DNA of 10,596 nt from Candidatus Omnitrophota bacterium (GCA_016196505.1 JACPXO010000140.1:1-10596); one strand, 5' to 3'. Counted from the stretch's first letter, positions 1-7,468 are shown. Notes: a model not told the origin generated them from the letters alone. Numbers and translations are program-made.

Positions 1-562
1 CCACTTTCGACGCTCCGAATAACGAGTGTTTGCAAGCGTCAATGCTCATCGTTTCATCGATGCCGTGCTCCGAGTAAGGGTGGCTTTCTTCGAGCTCCCA
101 GCGGGAGTCCAGTTCTTTGAGTGGCAGTGAGTTCGGCGTGTCTCCGTACACCTTGTTGGTGGAAGTAAAGATGAAAACGGCCTTGGGGCAATGGTGGCGT
201 GTAGCTTCGAGAAGATTCAGGGTGCCGTTGGCGTTGACCGTAAAGTCCGTGAAGGGATCGCCCGCCGCCCAATCGTGGCTCGGTTGAGCGGCCGCGTGCA
301 CGACGAGGGTAATATCGCTTGAATATTTTTTGAAGAGCTTTTCGATGCGCGGCTGGTCCCGGACGTCCAAGGGCACGTGCTCGTACTTAGCCACCTCCGC
401 CAAAAGCCGTTTCTGATTCCACTCGGTGGAGGCCTCTTTCCCGAAAAACTCTTTTCTCAGATCGTTGTCCACCCCCACCACGCGGTCGAATTTTCCCGAA
501 AAAAACTCCACCGCCTCGCTGCCGACAAGCCCGGCGGCTCCCGTGACCAGAACGATCTTCAT
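1..562 (-). CDS. NAD-dependent sugar epimerase/dehydratase, CDP-paratose 2-epimerase-like (partial, 3' end missing)
   Basis: The first 187 residues of an extended short-chain dehydrogenase/reductase are present; the gene runs off the window at base 1. The N-terminal Rossmann fold shows the dinucleotide-binding GxxGxxG (TGAAGLVG, residues 7-14), an acidic residue after beta-2 (VDND, 31-34), a conserved HAAAQPSHD segment (89-97) and TNKVYGD (135-141). GIDETMSID (167-175) and HSLFGASK (179-186) resemble CDP-paratose/tyvelose epimerase-type proteins, which act on nucleotide sugars in the cytoplasm for O-antigen or exopolysaccharide synthesis. The catalytic YxxxK motif reads FxxxK, with Phe182 in the Tyr position and Lys186 kept. 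The start at 562 is the first ATG; only a weak purine-rich stretch (GAGAG) precedes it. It follows the small HTH gene after 67 bases. The exact substrate is inferred from similarity and is not certain; membership of the epimerase/dehydratase superfamily is secure. Confidence 0.88.
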   Translation of the reverse strand, partial: MKIVLVTGAAGLVGSEAVEFFSGKFDRVVGVDNDLRKEFFGKEASTEWNQKRLLAEVAKYEHVPLDVRDQPRIEKLFKKYSSDITLVVHAAAQPSHDWAAGDPFTDFTVNANGTLNLLEATRHHCPKAVFIFTSTNKVYGDTPNSLPLKELDSRWELEESHPYSEHGIDETMSIDACKHSLFGASKV

Positions 563-629
563 TTGAAAATATCTCTCATTTTAGACGATTGGATTTACTG
601 AGTCAGTGTACCAGTCCGGGCGGGACAAT

Positions 630-863
630 TCAATCGGCGTGGCCTCTTTCCCCCATTTGTTTCATGAGGTAATCATCCAAAAGATCTTTTTTACTCCGCC
701 AACGGCCGCCGATCTTAAAACCCGGAAGCACCCCTTTTTTCAGCCAGCGATAAACGGTCATTTCATGAACACCAAGATAACGGGCCACTTCCTTAGTGGT
801 CATGATCTGCGTCCTCTCGGGGCGTTGTTCTTTTGACTTCGGTTCGGTGTCGTTGTTTTCCAT
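630..863 (-). CDS. Small excisionase-type helix-turn-helix DNA-binding protein
   Basis: This is a 77-residue protein. After a polar, charged N-terminal tail (1-20) it has one winged-HTH domain of the excisionase/MerR-like type (HTH_17). TTKEVARYLGVHEMTVYRWL (22-41) forms the HTH, followed by LPGFKIGGRWRSKK (46-59), the wing that ends in the typical W-R-S-K-K. The family includes phage Xis proteins but also many chromosomal transcription regulators. I see no integrase or attachment site here, so a regulator is likelier. The reading frame extends to an ATG at 914, but that start lies inside the promoter's -35 box. The ATG at 863 has AGAGGA 8 bases upstream and follows the predicted transcript start, so it is preferred. 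A paralogue is cut by the right end of the window; 20 of 32 aligned residues are identical from YRWL/YRLL onward. Target genes are unknown; the palindrome in its own promoter suggests self-regulation. Confidence 0.87.
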   Translation of the reverse strand: MENNDTEPKSKEQRPERTQIMTTKEVARYLGVHEMTVYRWLKKGVLPGFKIGGRWRSKKDLLDDYLMKQMGERGHAD

Positions 864-885
864 CGCGTTTTTCCTCTTAACGTAA

Positions 886-914
886 AGTATAATACAATTA
901 TTACTAATTGTCAA
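886..914 (-). promoter_or_regulatory. Sigma70-type promoter of the small HTH gene
   Basis: Read on the minus strand, a perfect -35 box TTGACA (909-914) is followed by a 17-bp spacer and TATACT (886-891), one base from the TATAAT consensus. The predicted transcript start near 879 leaves a leader of about 16 bases containing AGAGGA before the ATG at 863. Box identity, spacing and position all agree. This is a prediction from sequence only. Confidence 0.85.
894..911. promoter_or_regulatory. Perfect palindrome in the HTH promoter, candidate operator
   Basis: ACAATTA and TAATTGT form perfect 7-bp inverted arms around a 4-base centre. The palindrome covers the inner part of the -35 box and most of the spacer, the usual place for a repressor that blocks RNA polymerase. 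The nearest candidate binder is the HTH protein encoded just downstream. AT-rich sequence forms such repeats by chance more easily, so an operator role is an inference from its placement. Confidence 0.55.
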
Positions 915-1017
915 CTATTTTAAGTAATATTAATCAAAAATAATTAAAAAAGGAAAGCGGGATATATAATCTTAAGTTATTAATACATATTAAGTTACGA
1001 TTAAAATGGGTGAGAGA

Positions 1018-1755
1018 TTAGAAAATGCTTTCCAGAAGGCCTTTAGCGGCTTTTTCGACTTTCTTGCCACCCCCTTTGACGAAACCGAAACCCTCGGTGA
1101 GCGCCAACGACCCCTGATCCTTAAAATCCACGAGCTCCAGATGAGCCAGCGACGAAAGCGTGGTTCGCGTCAAGGTCTCGAACATGACAAGCCCGACCAA
1201 TACGCTCGGGTTCTCAATATTCGTGTACAAGCGGTCCTGGATCCCGATCTCAAAACTGCTCACACGGGGGATTTCTGAACCCGTAAAATCCTTATAGACG
1301 ACGCGGTCGATAGTCAAATACAACTTGTCGATGACAAGCTTGGATTTACGGCCGGTTTGTTGAGTTTTTTCGCGTTCGGCCTTATCGGCCTTCACGGCAT
1401 TCACGTTCAAACGACCGTCCCTATTTTTGACCACGCTGAGTTCCTTAAGATGAAGTCTCACTTCTTTAAGATGAAGCTGGCCTTTCCCAAGCGCGGGAAG
1501 GTCAAAATGAATGGCGACGAGCGGCACATCAAGCATCCTTCTTTCCTTGAATCCCCTGGGGTTTAAGGCCTCCAAATTCCGAAGCGCGATGGATTGGGAC
1601 CAAAGATCCACCCGTGTGCTCCCTACGCGTACGGGCACATGGGCTGCCTTGGAAAGTGACGATTCGATGAGCCCATCAAAGAGACCATTGATCACAAAAC
1701 CCAGGCCAAAAAAAGCAAGCACCGCGATAATCCCTACTTTAATTTTTTTGTCCAT
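1018..1755 (-). CDS. AsmA/DUF748-like membrane-anchored protein
   Basis: This 245-residue protein has one N-terminal membrane segment (about residues 6-27) and a probable periplasmic body. The stretch after the anchor, with HVPVRVGSTRVDL (39-51), SIALRNLEALNPRGF (55-69), LPALGKGQLHLKEVRLHLKE (86-105) and a following NRDGRLNVN (111-119), follows the beta-repeat pattern at the start of AsmA/DUF748 proteins, which act in the envelope and in outer-membrane lipid homeostasis. It is far shorter than full AsmA proteins, so it may be only the N-terminal module. The C-terminal 60 residues, with a Lys-rich tail (228-238), match nothing I recognise. The start is supported by AAGGAG 9 bases upstream, placed right at the permease stop codon with a 15-base gap, so it should be translated as the last gene of the copper operon. 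A role in metal efflux is not shown by the sequence; envelope maintenance under metal stress is an inference. Confidence 0.72.
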   Translation of the reverse strand: MDKKIKVGIIAVLAFFGLGFVINGLFDGLIESSLSKAAHVPVRVGSTRVDLWSQSIALRNLEALNPRGFKERRMLDVPLVAIHFDLPALGKGQLHLKEVRLHLKELSVVKNRDGRLNVNAVKADKAEREKTQQTGRKSKLVIDKLYLTIDRVVYKDFTGSEIPRVSSFEIGIQDRLYTNIENPSVLVGLVMFETLTRTTLSSLAHLELVDFKDQGSLALTEGFGFVKGGGKKVEKAAKGLLESIF

Positions 1756-1770
1756 TTTTGTTCGCTCCTT

Positions 1771-2826
1771 CTAATGAAATAAACGGTTCGCGAGCATCCC
1801 CAAAATAGCGATCTGCGGTACAGAGACAATGGGGATCCAAATGGCCGCTTTTTTCCCTACATTCGCCCAGACAAGACTGATCTCGGTGAGGTCCGTCACC
1901 ACCCCTGCCATGAGAAATACGAACGCATTGCCGAAAGCCCCTGTTTGTTTAAAAATTTCAAAGGCAAGCGGCGCTGTTCCTTCAGAACATACCTCCATCA
2001 CCGTCGCAAGCCCCAGCGTCGCTAAAAGCCCGAGCGCGCTCGGGCCCATATAGCGGTGAAAAAACTGAGCCGGGATGAACGCGGCGGCCAGTCCCGAAAG
2101 CACCACCCCGATCAGGATCCAGGGAAGCGTCATATCCGCCAACGAAATCGATCCTTTGAAGATCGCGGCGATATCTCTCTTTAGCCCCGCCAAAGAAAAC
2201 CGGTAGCCCTGCGCTCTTTTCTTCACATCTTCGAGGATGGAGAAACCTTCTTTCACCTCGAGGGTGTGGCGGTTGGCTTCGACCCAACACCGCTTTTCCA
2301 GCCATTGAAACACAAGGCCGGTGTTGAACGCCACCCAAAGCGCCCCTAAAATGATGTAAAGCGCCTTCCACCCGAAGAATCCGAGAAGCATCAGCGTGAT
2401 CGGCAAATTTGCCCAGGGGCTTGCCAACAGGAAAGCCACGACGACAGGCGTTGAGGCGCCTTTTTTATGAAGTTCCATGGAAAGGGCCAGGATCCCGTGG
2501 CTGCAGGCGCTCATGAGAAACCCGAGGAGCACCGCGAAAAAAATCGAACGCTTCTTTTTTTCGGCCAAGAGCCGCGACACGTATTCCCGAGGGACATACC
2601 GCTCCAAGATCCCCCCGAGCACAAAACCCAACGCCACCGCCGCGGTGATCGCCCTGAAATACATGACAAGGTTCTCCCGAAAGAGAACCAAGGCCTCAAA
2701 ACGGTAGGATAGACCGACAAAACAAAGGACAAGCCCGATCGCCAACACCGTTTTGTTGGTGAACCAGGGCCGGGAGGCGGGGGCCTCCGGGTTATGACAG
2801 CACGACGCCGGGTGTTCTGAGCTCAT
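1771..2826 (-). CDS. ArsP_1 (DUF318)-family permease
   Basis: A 351-residue polytopic inner-membrane protein with about eight or more hydrophobic segments in two blocks (about 26-175 and 230-350), split by a charged cytoplasmic or periplasmic linker (about 176-225). Each half carries a related core motif: SACSHGILALSMELHKKGAS (106-125) with LLASPWANLP (133-142), and EVCSEGTAPLAFEIF (278-292) with LMAGVVTDL (305-313). This is the internal repeat pattern of the ArsP_1 permeases, some of which export organoarsenicals. The usual CSCG of the first repeat reads CSHG here (Cys108, His110). The N-terminus has a possible metal-binding Cys-Cys-His (9-11). The start codon overlaps the last 35 bases of cusA in another frame, implying translational coupling. 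Location inside a CsoR-controlled cus operon suggests a copper- or silver-related role, though the transported substrate is unknown. Confidence 0.85.
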   Translation of the reverse strand: MSSEHPASCCHNPEAPASRPWFTNKTVLAIGLVLCFVGLSYRFEALVLFRENLVMYFRAITAAVALGFVLGGILERYVPREYVSRLLAEKKKRSIFFAVLLGFLMSACSHGILALSMELHKKGASTPVVVAFLLASPWANLPITLMLLGFFGWKALYIILGALWVAFNTGLVFQWLEKRCWVEANRHTLEVKEGFSILEDVKKRAQGYRFSLAGLKRDIAAIFKGSISLADMTLPWILIGVVLSGLAAAFIPAQFFHRYMGPSALGLLATLGLATVMEVCSEGTAPLAFEIFKQTGAFGNAFVFLMAGVVTDLTEISLVWANVGKKAAIWIPIVSVPQIAILGMLANRLFH

Positions 2827-5800
2827 TTTTTTTGTCGTTCCATTTCCACAGAGAGTAGATCGGAGGATAGACCAAAAGCTCCATGATAAAACTTGTCACC
2901 AGTCCACCGATCATCGGGGCGGCGATCCGTTTCATGACATCCGCGCCAGTCCCCATCGACCACATGATCGGCATAAGCCCCATCATCGCGGCCATCACCG
3001 TCATCATCTTCGGGCGAATGCGCTTTACGGCACCGTGAATAATAGCTTCCTCGAGATCTTTTTTGGTTTTCATTTTCCCGGTTCTCTGCACCTCTTCGTA
3101 AGCGAGATCAAGATAAAGGAGCATAAAAACACCCGTCTCCGCGTCCAAGCCCATCAAAGCGATCATCCCAACCCAGGTGGCAATGGACACGTTATACCCC
3201 AGAAAATGAAGGAACCACACGGCGCCGATGAGTGAAAAAGGAACGGCCAGGAAAATAATGCCGGTTTTGATCCAGGACCTCGTGTTCATATAAAGAAGGA
3301 TGGTTATCAGGAAAAGAGTCACCGGCACGACAAGCGCCAAGCGTTTTCTCACGCGGATCATGTTTTCATACTGGCCGCTCCAGTAAAGAAAATAACCCTC
3401 AGGGACCTTCACTTCTTTCGCCACGACTTTTTTGGCCTCTTCCACGTACCCGCCAATATCACGGCCGGTAATATCCACATAGACATACCCCGACAAACGC
3501 CCGTTCTCGTCCCGGATCATGGCCGGCCCTTGCACAAGACGAATATCGGCTAGCTGAGCCAGAGGCACCTGCGCGCCTGATCTGACGGGCACGAGCACAC
3601 GCCTCAGCGCGTCCACATCGTCCCTGAACTCCCGGCCATAGCGCACGTTGATCGGATAGCGTTCCCGGCCCTCAACGGTGGTCGAGATATTCTCGCCGCC
3701 GATCGCCGAAAGAATGACCATTTGAACGTCCTGGATCGAAAGCCCGTAACGGGCTAGCTCTTCCCTCTTTAATTCAAAATCGACGAAATAACCTCCGGTC
3801 ACGCGCTCCGCGTAAACACTGCGGGTCCCTTTCACGTTTTTCAGCGCCGTTTCGACGTGCATGCCGATCTTTTCGATCTGTCCCAGGTCCGAGCCGTAGA
3901 TCTTGACCCCGATCGGCGTGCGAATACCGGTCGACAACATGTCGATGCGGTTTTTGATCGGCATGGTCCAGGCGTTCGAAACGCCGGGGAAACGAAGCTT
4001 CTGGTCCATCTCATTGATAAGATCCTCGTAGGTGATCCTGTCGCGCCAAACGTGGCGGAAAGGTTCACGCAAGACACGAGGCATCCAGGAATACCAGCGC
4101 TTGACCTCCCGCCACTGGCCCTCCGGTTTCAACACGACCACCGTTTCCATCATCGAGAAAGGCGCCGGGTCCGTGGAGGTTTCGGCGCGGCCCGCCTTCC
4201 CAAAAACCCTTTCTACCTCAGGGACGGTTTTCAGGATCTTGTCCTGAATTTGCATGAGCCGCTGGGCTTCGGTGACTGAGATGCCGGGAAGCGTCGTCGG
4301 CATGTAAAGCACCACCCCCTCATTGAGGTGAGGCATGAACTCGGTTCCCAATCGGAAATAAAAGGGTATCGTCAGTAAAAACAAAATGGCGGCGGTAAGA
4401 ATGGTTTTTTTTCGGTTTTTCAAAACAAAACGGGCCGCCGGCTCGTACACCTTAAACAAAAAACGACTTACCGGGTGTTTTTCTTCGGGGTAATATCTGC
4501 CGACGAGAACGGCATTCGCGATCTTTTGGACCCACAGCGGCTTGAACGTGAAATAGTCCATCCTTGCAAAAAGCATACGCATGGCCGGGTCAAGCGTCAC
4601 GGCCAGGATGGCCGCGATGGCCATCGCGAGATTTTTGGAAAAGGCCAGCGGTTTAAAGAGACGCCCTTCCTGGTTCACCAAAGCAAATATCGGCATGAAG
4701 GCGACCGCGATCACGAGCAGTGAAAAGAACACCGAAGGCCCTACTTCCTTCAGGGCATTCAAGCGCACCTCATGGAAATCCCCGTGTCGGCCTCCGGCCT
4801 GCCAAAGCTCAAGTTTTTTGTAGGCGTTCTCCACTTCCACGATCGCGCCATCCACCAACACCCCTATGGAGATCGCGATCCCCGCCAACGACATGATGTT
4901 GGAGGTAAGCCCCATGTAGTACATCGGGATAAAAGCGAGGATGACGGAGATCGGGATCGTCACGATGGGGATAATGGCCGAAGGGATATGCCAGAGAAAG
5001 AGAAGGATCACAAGACTCACGATGATCATTTCATCGCGGAGCTGTTCCTTGAGCGTGTCAATGGAACGATGAATGAGCTCGGAACGGTCATAGACGGGGA
5101 CCAGTTCTATGCCTTCAGGAAAATAGGGCTTGAGTTCTTTGATCCTTTCTTTCACCCGGTCAATGACGTTCAGCGCATTCTCGCCGTAACGCATCACAAC
5201 GATGCCGCCGACCGTGTCCCCTTCGCCATCGAGATCCGCGACACCGCGCCGGATATCGGGACCGATGGCTACCTGACCCAGATTTTTTATAAGCACCGGA
5301 GTGCCTTGGGGGCTCGTGCTCACCACGATATCTTCGATGTCCTTCACGGACTTGGCGTAACCGCGGCCGCGGACCATGTATTCGGCTCCGGAAAACTCAA
5401 GGAGCCGCCCGCCGACGTCATTGTTGCCCTGACGGATGGCCTCCACCACATCCATGATCGGGATGTTATAGGAAGAAAGTTTATTGGGGTCCAGGATCAC
5501 CTGGTATTGTTTTTGAAAACCGCCGATGGAGGCCACTTCCGCGACACCCGTCACCGACTGCAACTGATAGCGAAGCGTCCAGTCCTGAAAACTCCGCAAT
5601 TCCTGCAGACCGTGCCGGCCGCTTTTGTCGACAAGCGCGTACTGATAAACCCAGCCAACCCCGGTGGCGTCGGGCCCCAATTCCGTGCGCACGCCCTCGG
5701 GAAGTTTCGGCAGGATTTTGCTTAAGTATTCCAGAACGCGCGTTCTGGCCCAGTAAATGTCTGTCCCATCTTCGAAAATAATGTAAACATAAGAAAAGCC

Positions 5801-6061
5801 AAAGTCCGAGAACGCGCGGATGTCCTTGACCTTGGGGGCGCCCAAAAGAGCCGTCACGATCGGGTAAGTCACCTGATCTTCGATGATGTCGGGACTGCGG
5901 TCCCATTTGGAGTAAACGATGACCTGAGTGTCGGAAAGATCCGGGATGGCGTCCAAGGGAACGTTCTGCATGGACCTTACCGCGAACAACATCGCGACAA
6001 AGGTCAGGATGAGGATGAGGAACTTGTTGCGGGCGGAAAACTCGATGAGCTTCTTGACCAT
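2792..6061 (-). CDS. cusA: Heavy-metal RND efflux pump CusA, Cu(I)/Ag(I) type
   Basis: This 1089-residue inner-membrane proton-driven pump is the engine of a CusCBA tripartite efflux system; length is slightly above E. coli CusA because of an insertion around 648-676. All HME-RND hallmarks are present: NVPLDAIPDLSDTQV (33-47), the TM4 motif VLVDGAIVEVENA (401-413), GLDAETGVFMLLYLDLA (971-987) and IRPKMMTV (1015-1022). The three methionines that bind copper in E. coli CusA (Met573, Met623, Met672) align with Met587 (LYMPTTLPG), Met637 (APFSMMET) and Met708 (NRIDMLSTG), and the proton-relay residues align with Asp404, Glu975 and Lys1018. Monovalent Cu/Ag specificity is therefore well supported, as opposed to CzcA-type divalent export. 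The ATG at 6061 lies 5 bases after the cusB stop; the GGGGG at the end of cusB is the only ribosome-binding candidate, so coupling is likely. The 3' end overlaps the permease gene by 35 bases. Confidence 0.97.
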   Translation of the reverse strand: MVKKLIEFSARNKFLILILTFVAMLFAVRSMQNVPLDAIPDLSDTQVIVYSKWDRSPDIIEDQVTYPIVTALLGAPKVKDIRAFSDFGFSYVYIIFEDGTDIYWARTRVLEYLSKILPKLPEGVRTELGPDATGVGWVYQYALVDKSGRHGLQELRSFQDWTLRYQLQSVTGVAEVASIGGFQKQYQVILDPNKLSSYNIPIMDVVEAIRQGNNDVGGRLLEFSGAEYMVRGRGYAKSVKDIEDIVVSTSPQGTPVLIKNLGQVAIGPDIRRGVADLDGEGDTVGGIVVMRYGENALNVIDRVKERIKELKPYFPEGIELVPVYDRSELIHRSIDTLKEQLRDEMIIVSLVILLFLWHIPSAIIPIVTIPISVILAFIPMYYMGLTSNIMSLAGIAISIGVLVDGAIVEVENAYKKLELWQAGGRHGDFHEVRLNALKEVGPSVFFSLLVIAVAFMPIFALVNQEGRLFKPLAFSKNLAMAIAAILAVTLDPAMRMLFARMDYFTFKPLWVQKIANAVLVGRYYPEEKHPVSRFLFKVYEPAARFVLKNRKKTILTAAILFLLTIPFYFRLGTEFMPHLNEGVVLYMPTTLPGISVTEAQRLMQIQDKILKTVPEVERVFGKAGRAETSTDPAPFSMMETVVVLKPEGQWREVKRWYSWMPRVLREPFRHVWRDRITYEDLINEMDQKLRFPGVSNAWTMPIKNRIDMLSTGIRTPIGVKIYGSDLGQIEKIGMHVETALKNVKGTRSVYAERVTGGYFVDFELKREELARYGLSIQDVQMVILSAIGGENISTTVEGRERYPINVRYGREFRDDVDALRRVLVPVRSGAQVPLAQLADIRLVQGPAMIRDENGRLSGYVYVDITGRDIGGYVEEAKKVVAKEVKVPEGYFLYWSGQYENMIRVRKRLALVVPVTLFLITILLYMNTRSWIKTGIIFLAVPFSLIGAVWFLHFLGYNVSIATWVGMIALMGLDAETGVFMLLYLDLAYEEVQRTGKMKTKKDLEEAIIHGAVKRIRPKMMTVMAAMMGLMPIMWSMGTGADVMKRIAAPMIGGLVTSFIMELLVYPPIYSLWKWNDKKNELRTPGVVLS

Positions 6062-6066
6062 AAAAA

Positions 6067-7449
6067 CTAGCCCCCGTGCGAATGGCTTCCTATCGAACTC
6101 AAAGCGGCTTTGAGCTTGCTCTCCGAATCCACCAGAAAATTCCCGTTCGTCACCACTTTTTCGCCTTCCGACAATCCTTTGTTCACCACATAAGTGTTTT
6201 CAGTCTTTTGCCCTAAAACCACCTGCCTGGGTTCAAATAGTCCGCGGCCTTTGTCCACAAAAACAATCTTGGTTTCTCCCGCGAAGAAAATCGCCTCTTC
6301 GGGAACAAGAATAGCTTCTCCGAGACTCATTTCCAGCCACACGTTCACGTACATATCCGGTTTCAGCATCCCCGCTTCGTTCTTCACAAGAGCGCGGACC
6401 CGCACGGTGCGCGTCGACGGATTCACTACCGTGTCCACCGCTCGGATGATCCCTTTAAGGGCCTTGCCCTGTGACGAAGAGACTTGGACGTTCAGTTCAT
6501 CACCGACTTTAACCAAAGGAATTTCGTATTCATAAATGTCCGCGTAAACCCAGGCGTTGCCGTCCGGCACCGCGTAGAGGAGACTTTTATCCGGGCCGGC
6601 TTGGGTTCCCAACTCTTGGATCATCCCCGCATTTAACCCCATTCGCGTCAGTTTTGTTTTGGCGCTCTCGAGAAGCTTCGACGACCAATCCATGGCACTC
6701 GCGTCACCGCCGCTCTGCGCTTTGAGAAACGACTTGTGCGATTCGAGATACTCCGATTCAGCTTGATATAGATCAGGGTCATAGGCGATCCTACCCGCCG
6801 CGCGGACGGTTTTAAACGCTTCTTTTCTCTCGACAATGCCGGTGCGGATGCCGATGAGCTGCTGCCGTTCTGGACTGATCAAGATAGAGGCGTAGCCGGT
6901 GAGTGAAGGCCGCCCGGACTCTTTTCCGCCAATTTCATCGCTGTAAACGGGAATATAGTCCATGCCCATTTCGTCTTTAGCTGGAACTGGGGAACTCACC
7001 TCCGGCCGCATCGGGTGACGGTAGAATAGGATCCTCCTGGGGCCGGTTTCCGTCGCGATCGCTTCATCACAAACGGGACACTTAAGTTTTTCTCCTTTTT
7101 CAGCGAGAATAAGCATAGGGCAGGGTTGGCCTTCTTTCACCATCGGGCACTCATGGAGAACGCAGATCGCGTTCGGGTCTTTCGCCGCTCCTTCGTCTGG
7201 ACTTACAACCGCTCCGGAAGACGCAGTTTTCTCGCCTTCGGCCGGGATAAGACGCATGTGGCAGACGGGACAATCCCCGGGCTTGTCCGAAACGACACTC
7301 GGATGCATCGGGCAATAATATGTTTTGGCGCCTGTCGAGGATCTGGCCGCTACCGCTTCTTTGAGACTAAAATGCGAATATAAATTAAAGAAAAGACCTA
7401 ACGTCAGCGAGAAAACAACCAGCCAAAAAACCGTCTTTTTAGTACGCAT
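6067..7449 (-). CDS. cusB: Periplasmic adaptor CusB with a multi-module N-terminal metal-binding region
   Basis: This 460-residue membrane-fusion protein links CusA to the outer-membrane factor. An N-terminal hydrophobic segment (about 7-24) without a lipobox directs it to the periplasm. Three metal-ligand blocks follow. The first is a heavy-metal-binding domain, YYCPMHP to CPVCHM (44-65; Cys46, Cys60, Cys63). The second is a Cys/Met-rich block (94-131) with Cys96, Cys101, Cys110, Cys124 and Cys127. The third is a degenerate HMBD-like block ending in PAKDEMGMDYIPVY (156-169). The adaptor core runs from about 180 to 450: beta-barrel and lipoyl halves around a short helical hairpin (about 225-280), with NPSTRTVRVRALVKN (343-357) as a typical barrel motif. 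The tail SHSHGG could bind metal. A strong AAAGGAGG (7459-7466) precedes the ATG by 9 bases. It lies 19 bases after cusC. With no cusF nearby, the N-terminal blocks may take over periplasmic metal capture (inference). Confidence 0.94.
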   Translation of the reverse strand: MRTKKTVFWLVVFSLTLGLFFNLYSHFSLKEAVAARSSTGAKTYYCPMHPSVVSDKPGDCPVCHMRLIPAEGEKTASSGAVVSPDEGAAKDPNAICVLHECPMVKEGQPCPMLILAEKGEKLKCPVCDEAIATETGPRRILFYRHPMRPEVSSPVPAKDEMGMDYIPVYSDEIGGKESGRPSLTGYASILISPERQQLIGIRTGIVERKEAFKTVRAAGRIAYDPDLYQAESEYLESHKSFLKAQSGGDASAMDWSSKLLESAKTKLTRMGLNAGMIQELGTQAGPDKSLLYAVPDGNAWVYADIYEYEIPLVKVGDELNVQVSSSQGKALKGIIRAVDTVVNPSTRTVRVRALVKNEAGMLKPDMYVNVWLEMSLGEAILVPEEAIFFAGETKIVFVDKGRGLFEPRQVVLGQKTENTYVVNKGLSEGEKVVTNGNFLVDSESKLKAALSSIGSHSHGG

Positions 7450-7468
7450 GGAGATCAGCCTCCTTTAA

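Larger units (their letters stand above)
864..1017. other. AT-rich intergenic spacer with TTAAGT repeats
   Basis: This 154-bp gap separates the end of the copper operon from the HTH gene and is much more AT-rich than the surrounding genes. Besides the promoter and palindrome, it holds an 8-bp direct repeat, TTAAGTTA, at 972-979 and 990-997 (18-bp period), and a related TTAAGT at 920-925. No GC-rich hairpin followed by a T tract is visible on the minus strand, so I cannot place an intrinsic terminator for the efflux operon here. Confidence 0.5.

Noticed and set aside
563..629. A separate promoter for the epimerase gene (TAAAAT near 580)
   Set aside because: The -10-like hexamer has no acceptable -35 box at the right spacing, so I could not support it.
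630..863. Prophage or integrative element signal from the excisionase-like protein
   Set aside because: No integrase, tRNA-end attachment site, direct repeats or other phage genes are visible, and this HTH family is common in ordinary chromosomal regulators.
864..914. A 17-residue N-terminal extension of the small HTH protein, starting at the ATG at 914
   Set aside because: The start codon would lie in the -35 box upstream of the predicted transcript start, and no ribosome-binding site precedes it; the ATG at 863 has a good one.
1982..2371. A 129-codon open frame on the minus strand inside the permease gene
   Set aside because: It overlaps the permease in another frame, is rich in Gly and Arg without domain motifs, and the permease frame carries clear family motifs.
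4772..5725. A 317-codon open frame on the plus strand inside cusA
   Set aside because: It lies antisense to a region of cusA with unmistakable RND motifs, has a His/Asp-rich unpatterned composition typical of a reverse-strand shadow, and matches no family I know.
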